From the NCBI GenBank assembly GCA_031285105.1, contig JAITWV010000005.1, forward strand, positions 1 to 22,848: a DNA stretch of 22,848 nucleotides, read 5' to 3'. This document shows, one piece after another, positions 14,981-20,780 of the stretch. The position numbers and the translations under genes were made by a program. The stretch's first letter is position 1. The number at the start of each line of letters is the position of its first letter. This DNA comes from Streptococcaceae bacterium (GTDB lineage Bacteria; Bacillota; Bacilli; Lactobacillales; Streptococcaceae). The notes beneath the pieces are model-generated. The model did not search any database. It saw nothing but the letters and a program-made list of their open reading frames with translations, and was not told where the DNA came from.

Positions 14981-15811
14981 TTAAACTGCTGGAGTATCAG
15001 AAAGTGTCCATGTTAATGTTGTTTCATAAACACCTGCTTTTTTAGCTGTTGAACCTGGTACTTGTAAAGTGATTGGAGATTTTTTAGCTACAGATTTATC
15101 CGCTGCTGCTACATCTCCAGAAATGGCATCATAATCAGATTTTTGACCAAATGCATAAGACCATTTCCCCATCCCTTCATTTACTTTTGCACCAACGACT
15201 GTTGTGGCTGCACTTGATACTGCAAATGAATCACCTTTTACTTGAGAGGGTTTTGCTGCGTTTACTTCTGGTGTTGAAACCGTACCAGCTACTACATGAC
15301 CACCACTAAAGTTTAATGTTGCACCTGTTAAATAATCCCCTACATTCGCGGTAGCTTCTGAAGTTGTTACACCAGGCAAGTGAAATTGTGCATCTTGTGC
15401 TACTGATAGTGTCCAACCAGCAAAGCTACCACGTAAATCTGATACCTGTACAAAGTCTACTGTGTAATCTTCAATGGTTGATTTATCTCCATCTGTATCA
15501 AAACCTGTTGGGTGTGCATAATAGGTTTTGTCATTTGATGAAATTTCTTGTTCACCAAACATCAAATCTGAAGCAAAGTCAATTGACAATGGACCACTTT
15601 GACCTGTTGGTGGTTTAATTGGGTCAATAATTTCTGGCGGATTACCTGGATCAACGATTGTTGGTGGTTGTGTAACTCCGGCTACAAAGGATACTGTTCC
15701 TTTTGATTGCGTTGTTCCACCTTCTGCTGCAAAAGCAACTGTTCCGCCGATAGTTGTTGCTAAAGTTGCGCCTGATAATAACAATGTTGCTAAAAGTGCT
15801 GATTTTTTCAT
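14981..15811 (-). CDS. WxL-domain surface protein
   Basis: A 276-residue secreted protein. Signal peptide 1-28 (VAFA-A), SKGTVSFVAG, a Pro-rich linker (49-72), LSIDFASDLMFGEQEIS, DFVQVSDLRGSFAGWTLSVA (W133) and the C-terminal TTLTWTLSDTPAV (W268). Its last residues are nearly identical to those of the WxL protein at 13419-14156, so the two arose by duplication. The ATG at 15811 has an AGAGGAAG Shine-Dalgarno. It is the first WxL gene of the run, 14 bp after the small IPNAG surface protein gene, the usual order for such clusters. It probably binds peptidoglycan through the WxL domain and the DUF916 protein through protein contacts. Confidence 0.95.
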   Translation of the reverse strand: MKKSALLATLLLSGATLATTIGGTVAFAAEGGTTQSKGTVSFVAGVTQPPTIVDPGNPPEIIDPIKPPTGQSGPLSIDFASDLMFGEQEISSNDKTYYAHPTGFDTDGDKSTIEDYTVDFVQVSDLRGSFAGWTLSVAQDAQFHLPGVTTSEATANVGDYLTGATLNFSGGHVVAGTVSTPEVNAAKPSQVKGDSFAVSSAATTVVGAKVNEGMGKWSYAFGQKSDYDAISGDVAAADKSVAKKSPITLQVPGSTAKKAGVYETTLTWTLSDTPAV

Positions 15812-15825
15812 AACTTCCTCTTTCT

Positions 15826-16149
15826 TTACAACTTTGCTTGTTGTAATCTATTTTTCTTTTTTTGTTGCCAATGTAATAGTGTCAGACTACTTGATAGTAT
15901 TCCTACTGAAACAACATACATCCAAGTGCTAGAAGTATCACCAGCGTTTGGTATTCGTATAACAGTAGTTTTATTGATTAATTGTTCTTTTTCTTTAGGT
16001 GGTAACTTTTCCTCAGGTTTTGGAAATTCATACTTACCAGTAAAGCCAGCCTGACCATAGCTTTCATACCCGTGTTCTTGTGCATCTACATTTGCACCAG
16101 AAATGAATATTAAAAGAAATAAAACAAGTACAGAAAATTTTTTTCGCAA
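15826..16149 (-). CDS. Small wall-anchored protein with variant IPNAG sorting motif
   Basis: A 107-residue surface protein of the small LPXTG type that opens WxL clusters. I start it at the TTG at 16149, because AAAGGAGG lies 7 nt upstream; an in-frame ATG at 16170 would place that site inside the coding region. There is a signal peptide (about 1-23, NVDA-Q), then SYGQAGFTGKYEF, which recalls the SKGxVxF strand of the WxL proteins, a charged Pro/Lys/Glu segment, and a sorting signal: IPNAG (66-70), a hydrophobic helix (about 76-93) and a basic tail. IPNAG replaces the usual LPxTG, so the housekeeping sortase may not process it. The sortase at 1847-2623 in the same run is a candidate. Confidence 0.85.
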   Translation of the reverse strand: MRKKFSVLVLFLLIFISGANVDAQEHGYESYGQAGFTGKYEFPKPEEKLPPKEKEQLINKTTVIRIPNAGDTSSTWMYVVSVGILSSSLTLLHWQQKKKNRLQQAKL

Positions 16150-16156
16150 ATCCTCT

Positions 16157-16164
16157 CCTCCTTT
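16157..16164 (-). promoter_or_regulatory. Ribosome binding site deciding the TTG start
   Basis: AAAGGAGG on the minus strand stands 7 nt before the TTG at 16149. It lies inside the frame that begins at the ATG at 16170, which itself has no Shine-Dalgarno, so translation most likely starts at TTG. Confidence 0.7.
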
Positions 16165-16228
16165 ACACATAAGGTACTGATGTGTTTGACTTGTGATGTA
16201 GTTGAAATATATTTCTTAAAACAAGATT

Positions 16229-16257
16229 ATTATAGTTGTAAATTTTATTGAGCATGC
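16229..16257 (-). promoter_or_regulatory. Candidate promoter of the surface operon
   Basis: The minus strand has a perfect -10 hexamer, TATAAT (16234-16229), about 80 nt before the TTG start at 16149. Upstream at the correct distance there is only a weak -35 (GCATGC with 17 nt spacing), so an activator may be needed. It is the best promoter match in the 16150-16493 region and fits a single transcript for the LPXTG-like and WxL genes. Confidence 0.4.
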
Positions 16258-16287
16258 GACAACTTTTTTGAAAAAATTGCTAGTTTG

Positions 16288-16303
16288 TTTCGTAATGACG
16301 AAA
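16288..16303. promoter_or_regulatory. Dyad upstream of the operon promoter, possible activator site
   Basis: TTTCGT (16288-16293) and ACGAAA (16298-16303) form a perfect dyad with a 4-nt centre, about 55-75 bp upstream of the candidate -10. The position suits an activator site, and the weak -35 makes one plausible. No known regulator motif is recognised. Confidence 0.3.
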
Positions 16304-16340
16304 ACCCTTATAATAACGAGCGATTTTTTATAGAAATAAT

Positions 16341-16367
16341 TTCCAGTTCCTTATTTCCTTACTGGAA
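16341..16367. repeat. Inverted repeat in the upstream region
   Basis: TTCCAGT (16341-16347) and ACTGGAA (16361-16367) face each other across 13 nt. It lies in the non-coding stretch 16150-16493, which otherwise holds the candidate promoter and dyad. No T-run adjoins it. Confidence 0.35.
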
Positions 16368-16493
16368 GATGAACAATTTTTCTAGAATTTTTCCCTTAAT
16401 ACAAAAATTTTAGTAAAAAATAATTGGGATTCTGACAATTTTTTTAGAAAAAACAAAAAAAATGTCGTATTCTATAAAAAACTATCGTTAAGC

Positions 16494-16523
16494 AAAAAAA
16501 ACCTACCAATATTGAGTAGGTTT
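16494..16523 (-). terminator. Rho-independent terminator of the YjiH gene
   Basis: AAACCTAC (16499-16506) and GTAGGTTT (16516-16523) form an 8-bp stem with a 9-nt loop. On the minus strand the stem runs into a T-run of about eight ending at 16494. It lies 74 bp beyond the stop of the YjiH-family gene and separates it from the surface operon. Confidence 0.85.
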
Positions 16524-16553
16524 GATAATATATAGTAACTATTCTTATAGTCG

Positions 16554-16589
16554 AAAAAAGAAGAACGCAAATTCACGTTCTCCTCTTTT
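16554..16589 (-). terminator. Additional terminator-like hairpin just after the YjiH gene
   Basis: 16554-16567 pairs with 16576-16589: on the minus strand 14 consecutive pairs including two G-U pairs, with an 8-nt loop and an arm ending in six T. With the hairpin at 16494-16523 it forms a tandem terminator directly after the stop codon at 16597. Confidence 0.6.
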
Positions 16590-16596
16590 GATTTTC

Positions 16597-18084
16597 CTAT
16601 AAAAGTCCAATCATAGTAAAAATATGCGTCAACAACACAATCAATGGCAAGGCAAGAATTGTTCTCATAATAAACACGATAAACAATTTCCCTAACCCTA
16701 AAGGCATTTTCGATTTTAAGATTAATACCCCAGTTTCAGCCATATAGATAATTTGTACGATTGACAATGCTGAAAGGATGAAACGTGTATTGAAGTAAGT
16801 TTCGCTACCTAAGAAGATTGCTGGTAAGAACATGTCGATAAAACCAATTACGGTAATCGGTGCATATTCTGCGCCACCTGGTACTTGTAATAATTCTAAG
16901 AACATACCCATCGGGCGAGACAATAAGTCGATAAATGGTGTCATTCCGTGTAAGATTAATGCAACTGTTCCCCAAGCAACGATTACTGGGAATAAGTCAA
17001 AGAATGCGCCCATCCAACCTGATAATCCACCTTTGATGATGTGTGATGGTTTGGTAATTGCTGCACGTTCTGATGCTAAGAATAATGCTTTTTTGAATCT
17101 TGATTGTCCTTCTTCTACTTCTTCATCAATTGCTTTTTCAACACCTAATACATAGTTGTCTGGAAGGTTGCGTAAAGGCCAAATTCTTGGTGTGATAATT
17201 CCTAAAATGATACATACAACAGAAACCATCAAATACCATAATGCAAAGTGTGACTCAACGCCTACCGTTTGGGCAATTACTAATGAGAATGGTAAAGATA
17301 CAAAAGCAAAGTTTGCTGAAATTGTTGCTGCTTCACGTCCTGTGTAGTAACCTTTTTCATGCTGTGTACGAGTTAACATTACCGATACTGCTGATGACCC
17401 AAACCAAGAAGCAGCTAAGTCAACTGAAGCGCGTCCTGGTAAAGTGAACAATTTGTTAACGAATTTCTTGATTAAAACACCGATGAACTCCATTAAACCA
17501 AATTCTGTTAATAATGGAATACAAAATGCTAATAATAAGAAAATTGTTGTTAAACCAGTAATTAATTCAAATACCATCAATCCACCACCGTCCCATGGGT
17601 GTGTGATGAAGTAAGAAAGGCGACCTAAGAAGTTTGCTGGGTTCCCTTCTGCGTCAAATGAGCCAAATGATAGGCTAAATAAGTTCATTGTCATTACTAC
17701 AAACGCAATTAGACGTGTAACCGCATACAAAGGACTAGTCAAAGAAACTTCCTTTAATGCTTCATTGTTCATGATAAATTTTGGTTTAAATATGTACCCG
17801 ACAATTGTCAGTAAGAATGAAATGATGATAAATGAGTAAGCTAACCAAACACGAATATCAGTGTCACCCACATGCATTACCCCATTCAACCAGCTAATTG
17901 CTACTCCTAATGGAATATTAAATACACCATCACCAACTGGAATTGGCATTAAGAATAAAAAAGCTCCAACAATTGCACCAATTATGAATTTTGTTTTTCC
18001 TTTCTGACTAATAACTAAGTCGGGTTTCTTTGTGGTGGTTGTCTGACCCGCTACCGTTTGGGATCTTTCCATTGGATTTTCCAT
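16597..18084 (-). CDS. YjiH-family membrane protein (nucleoside-recognition/Gate domain)
   Basis: A 495-residue integral membrane protein with about ten hydrophobic helices, of the YjiH (COG3314) type containing the Gate domain. Recognisable blocks are LLTEFGLMEFIGVLIKKFVN, LPGRASVDLAASWFGSSAVS, GYYTGREAATISANFAFVSL and PRIWPLRNLPDNYVLG. I choose the ATG at 18084, which has AAGGAG 9 nt upstream; an ATG at 18105 lies before that site and has none. The family is thought to be transport-related, but substrates are not firmly known. It is divergent from an arginase gene 216 bp away, so uptake or export of arginine, ornithine or a related compound is a reasonable guess. Two hairpins terminate it. 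Confidence 0.9.
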   Translation of the reverse strand: MENPMERSQTVAGQTTTTKKPDLVISQKGKTKFIIGAIVGAFLFLMPIPVGDGVFNIPLGVAISWLNGVMHVGDTDIRVWLAYSFIIISFLLTIVGYIFKPKFIMNNEALKEVSLTSPLYAVTRLIAFVVMTMNLFSLSFGSFDAEGNPANFLGRLSYFITHPWDGGGLMVFELITGLTTIFLLLAFCIPLLTEFGLMEFIGVLIKKFVNKLFTLPGRASVDLAASWFGSSAVSVMLTRTQHEKGYYTGREAATISANFAFVSLPFSLVIAQTVGVESHFALWYLMVSVVCIILGIITPRIWPLRNLPDNYVLGVEKAIDEEVEEGQSRFKKALFLASERAAITKPSHIIKGGLSGWMGAFFDLFPVIVAWGTVALILHGMTPFIDLLSRPMGMFLELLQVPGGAEYAPITVIGFIDMFLPAIFLGSETYFNTRFILSALSIVQIIYMAETGVLILKSKMPLGLGKLFIVFIMRTILALPLIVLLTHIFTMIGLL

Positions 18085-18093
18085 TTTCAATCT

Positions 18094-18100
18094 CTCCTTT
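18094..18100 (-). promoter_or_regulatory. Ribosome binding site deciding the YjiH start
   Basis: AAAGGAG on the minus strand lies 9 nt upstream of the ATG at 18084 and inside the frame opened at 18105. The start is therefore placed at 18084. Confidence 0.65.
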
Positions 18101-18226
18101 TTCATTTTAAAGCAACCGTTTACTTTTTATTTATAAATCGATTACTAATGCTTATATAATTATTCTATAATAAAAAAATAGTGTTTATTATTTTATTTTT
18201 ATCTACAAGTGAGTAAAATAAAAACT

Positions 18227-18240
18227 AAAAAACGCTTACA
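18227..18240. promoter_or_regulatory. Candidate cre box between the YjiH and arginase genes
   Basis: AAAAAACGCTTACA matches 12 of the 14 positions of the catabolite-responsive consensus TGWNANCGNTNWCA; the two misses are the first two bases. It sits at the edge of the candidate arginase promoter, about 60 bp before the ATG. A second, weaker match (11 of 14, AGCAACCGTTTACT, 18111-18124) lies in the leader of the YjiH gene. CcpA control of both genes is plausible but unproven. Confidence 0.4.
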
Positions 18241-18269
18241 TTCACAAACTTTCAATGTTATCATATTCT
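18236..18269 (+). promoter_or_regulatory. Candidate arginase promoter
   Basis: Two overlapping possibilities with 17-nt spacing exist: TTACAT (18236-18241) with TATCAT (18259-18264), or TTCACA (18241-18246) with TATTCT (18264-18269). Neither is strong. Either would give a leader of roughly 25-35 nt before the ATG at 18301. Confidence 0.35.
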
Positions 18270-18300
18270 CATAAAATAATTTTTATTTCGGAGGAAGAAC

Positions 18301-19179
18301 ATGAAAGAATTACAATTTAATATGAGCGACATTGGATTTGGGGCAAACCGTTTGGGAATTATGCACGGTTGGGTGACGATTCAAGATCAAAATCCTGAGT
18401 TAGCTTCAAAAATTAACTACATTCCACATCGTTTATACCCAGAAAATCATTATGCTTGGAATAAAAAGTTCTATAATACTGTTCATGCAGCTTCTGTTTC
18501 AGTTTACGAAAAGAACTTAGAAACATTTGCCCAAGGAATGACGCCGATTTTAGTTGGTGGAGATCATTCATTAGCACTAGGTTCAGTGAAAGCAAGTATG
18601 AAAGCTCATGAAGGCGAAGATATTGGATTGGTTTGGATTGATGCGCATGGTGATTTGAATACTTTTGAAATTACAGAATCTGGAAATATTCATGGTATGC
18701 CAGTTGCTGGATTAATTGGCATTAATGATGAACATTACAATAATTTAGGCAATGATTTACGCATGAAACCTGAAAATGTAGCCTTTATCGCAACTCGTGA
18801 TGTGGATTATGAAGAAGATATTTTAATGCACAAATTAGGTATTTTGAACTATACAGATACTTTACTTAGAGCAACGAGCATTGATGCGGCAATTGAGGCG
18901 ATTACAAACAAATTCCGCGGAAAAGTTTCTAAATTACATATCTCATTTGACTTTGATAGCTGTAATCCAGAGGTCATCAAAGGAGTAACTACTGCTGTTC
19001 CTGGTGGATTAACGCGTGAGCAACCGTTTGAAATCATGAAAAAATTAAGCGAAAGATTTGAAATCGTGGCAATTGATATCGTTGAATACAATCCATTAAC
19101 AGATATTGACGGTGAAACGTTGAATTTATTGGATGAAATGACAACGAAACTTCAGTCATTGGTGAAAGTGCCAGTTTAA
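18301..19179 (+). CDS. Arginase (ureohydrolase family)
   Basis: A 292-residue cytoplasmic enzyme predicted to hydrolyse L-arginine to ornithine and urea with a two-manganese centre. All six metal ligands are visible: His89 (VGGDHS), Asp114, His116 and Asp118 (WIDAHGDLNT), and Asp217 and Asp219 (SFDFDSCNP). SGNIHGMP (His131) matches the arginase substrate-binding segment, and DIVEYNPLTD carries the conserved Glu262. NP replaces the more usual DP after the last motif. These points favour arginase (RocF-like) over agmatinase or formimidoylglutamase. The ATG has a GGAGG Shine-Dalgarno 7 nt away and a strong terminator follows. It is single-gene and divergent from the YjiH gene; I see no ornithine-handling genes in the window. 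Confidence 0.88.
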   Translation: MKELQFNMSDIGFGANRLGIMHGWVTIQDQNPELASKINYIPHRLYPENHYAWNKKFYNTVHAASVSVYEKNLETFAQGMTPILVGGDHSLALGSVKASMKAHEGEDIGLVWIDAHGDLNTFEITESGNIHGMPVAGLIGINDEHYNNLGNDLRMKPENVAFIATRDVDYEEDILMHKLGILNYTDTLLRATSIDAAIEAITNKFRGKVSKLHISFDFDSCNPEVIKGVTTAVPGGLTREQPFEIMKKLSERFEIVAIDIVEYNPLTDIDGETLNLLDEMTTKLQSLVKVPV

Positions 19180-19194
19180 TTAAATCCAATCTAG

Positions 19195-19237
19195 ACATCC
19201 AAAATTATGAAAGATTTTGGATGTTTTTTTATTTTTT
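19195..19237 (+). terminator. Rho-independent terminator of the arginase gene
   Basis: ACATCCAAAAT (19195-19205) and ATTTTGGATGT (19214-19224) form a perfect 11-bp stem with an 8-nt loop, followed by a T-rich tail (19224-19237). It lies 16 bp after the stop codon. Confidence 0.93.
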
Positions 19238-19261
19238 TCACAAAGCTATCAAAATATGTAT

Positions 19262-19267
19262 TATAAT
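19262..19267 (+). promoter_or_regulatory. Candidate -10 of the Mga-like regulator gene
   Basis: A perfect TATAAT lies 30 bp before the ATG at 19298, with an upstream TG nearby but no good -35 at 17 nt. It lies just after the arginase terminator, so the regulator has its own promoter. Confidence 0.45.
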
Positions 19268-19297
19268 ATTAATGTAAGAATTATATAAGGAGTTCTC

Positions 19298-20752
19298 ATG
19301 GAAAATTTAATTCTCTCATTACAATACGATAATCAATTAAATCGCCAAATCGCTTTGTTGAAGTTTATTAATAACTATCCTCAAGGGGTTTCAACTGCCA
19401 TTGTCGTTGAACATTTGCAGTGTACGAAAAAAACGTTACGTGATTATATTGTTTATTTGAATGATGAACTAGAAAATTATATACATATTCGCATTTCAGC
19501 AAAGGGAAAAGTCACTTATTTACTACGAGAAAGCATGTCTATTGATACAATTGTGTCGCTTTTGTATCAAGAAAGTTTGACTTATTTAATCGTGAACAGT
19601 CTTTTACATAATGAACAATTATCCGTTAATAATGCAACGATGAAATTTGCGGTTTCAAGGAGCACATTAATGAAAGCGATTAATCACATGAAAGCTGAAT
19701 TGGCGTTATATCAGTTGAGCATTGCGATTAATCCAATCAAATTAGTTGGCGATGAAGTCAATATACGCCTGTTTTTGTTTCGTTTTTACACAGAAATTGG
19801 CAATAGCGCCTTAATTCGCGAAGATAGTGAACTTTTAGCAAAAGAATACATCGAACATCTGCATCAATATGAGGACAATCATTTATATCTAGGTACGTTT
19901 CGTGTTGCTTTTTGGAAATCCATTACTCAAGCAAGAAGAAATCGAAAATGTTTTGTGAAATTGCCTAAAGAATATTTAGATAAAATGAAGTTGGTTAGTG
20001 ATTTTGAAAATTTTACCGATACTTATGAAGCTTTTTATCGTAAACATTGGCCCGTGATGTCTTTGCCGATTGATGAAATTGTATGGTCTTATTTGATTTT
20101 GCTTGATTGTGTGACTTATAGCGATAAATATAACGAGACATTTATTCCCGCACATTATCGTTATTACCGCAAAGCTTCTTGTCAATTAGTCGAAAAAATA
20201 AATCGTCTGCTAACTCAAAATATGAATGATCGATTGCGTGGATTTTTGATTAATACGGCAATTTTAAGTAGTTTAAGTAAAGAATTCGAACTTGTTGCTC
20301 CAGGAATCCGTCAGTTTGTTAAAGAAACACATAGCGAGCTGCATCAAATGTGGAAATTCGAGCTTGAACAATCCGATTTATCTTTTCGATATTTAGATGA
20401 TATTGCAACGAATTTAGCGATTTTGCAGTTTAGTTCATTGAGTAAAAAACAAAAATTCAAGATTATTTTTACGTTTCAAGGTGCTAAAGGGTTTAGTGAT
20501 TATTTGGCGGAAATGTCTAAAATTTTATTACTTGCAACCATTGAGCCGATTTATTGCTTGGAATATCCTGTGACTGATGAAGTGATTTCGCAGATGAATG
20601 CCAATTTGGTGATTTGTAATTATGATTTGTTTTTGAAAAATTCAGCGAAGGTACCCGTTGTGAGATTGTCGAATATTCCTTTGTTTAATGATTGGGAGAT
20701 GGCAAGGGAGAAAATTGACCAGTTGTTGAGTAAGTATAATGAAATTGCCTAA
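19298..20752 (+). CDS. Mga-family transcriptional regulator
   Basis: A 484-residue cytoplasmic regulator. The N-terminus has two helix-turn-helix modules: one at about 15-60 (IALLKFINNYPQGVSTAIVV, then CTKKTLRDYI) and one at about 108-145 (SVNNATMKFAVSRSTLMKAI). The middle (about 170-390) is helical and PRD-like, and the end (about 395-480) resembles an EIIB-type fold (SKILLLATIEPIYCLEYPVT, MNANLVICNYDL). This order is that of the Mga/AtxA group, which control virulence and surface genes and can be tuned by PTS phosphorylation. The ATG at 19298 has AAGGAG upstream. It is transcribed alone. Its target is unknown; the surface operon, the arginase/YjiH pair and the PHP gene are all within reach. 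Confidence 0.85.
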   Translation: MENLILSLQYDNQLNRQIALLKFINNYPQGVSTAIVVEHLQCTKKTLRDYIVYLNDELENYIHIRISAKGKVTYLLRESMSIDTIVSLLYQESLTYLIVNSLLHNEQLSVNNATMKFAVSRSTLMKAINHMKAELALYQLSIAINPIKLVGDEVNIRLFLFRFYTEIGNSALIREDSELLAKEYIEHLHQYEDNHLYLGTFRVAFWKSITQARRNRKCFVKLPKEYLDKMKLVSDFENFTDTYEAFYRKHWPVMSLPIDEIVWSYLILLDCVTYSDKYNETFIPAHYRYYRKASCQLVEKINRLLTQNMNDRLRGFLINTAILSSLSKEFELVAPGIRQFVKETHSELHQMWKFELEQSDLSFRYLDDIATNLAILQFSSLSKKQKFKIIFTFQGAKGFSDYLAEMSKILLLATIEPIYCLEYPVTDEVISQMNANLVICNYDLFLKNSAKVPVVRLSNIPLFNDWEMAREKIDQLLSKYNEIA

Positions 20753-20779
20753 GTTCCTCAAAACTTAGGCAATTTTTTT
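20742..20779. terminator. Bidirectional terminator between the Mga-like and PHP genes
   Basis: AAATTGCCTAAGTT (20742-20755) and AACTTAGGCAATTT (20762-20775) form a perfect 14-bp stem with a 6-nt loop, followed by T residues to 20779. The stem includes the stop codon and the last three codons of the regulator gene. It also lies just beyond the stop of the convergent gene at 20781, so it can serve both. Confidence 0.9.
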
Positions 20780-20780
20780 A

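Noticed and set aside
1..16149. Integrative or conjugative element carrying the surface operon
   Set aside because: The hydrolase and coiled-coil genes recall conjugation modules, but no relaxase, coupling protein, VirB4-type ATPase, integrase or attachment site is visible in the window.
16304..16325. Plus-strand TATAAT near 16311 as a promoter
   Set aside because: No -35 at a suitable distance and no plus-strand gene follows before 18301.
18301..19179. Formimidoylglutamase (histidine degradation) for the ureohydrolase
   Set aside because: The SGNIHGMP segment and the DIVEYNP ending fit arginase better, and no other histidine-degradation gene is nearby.
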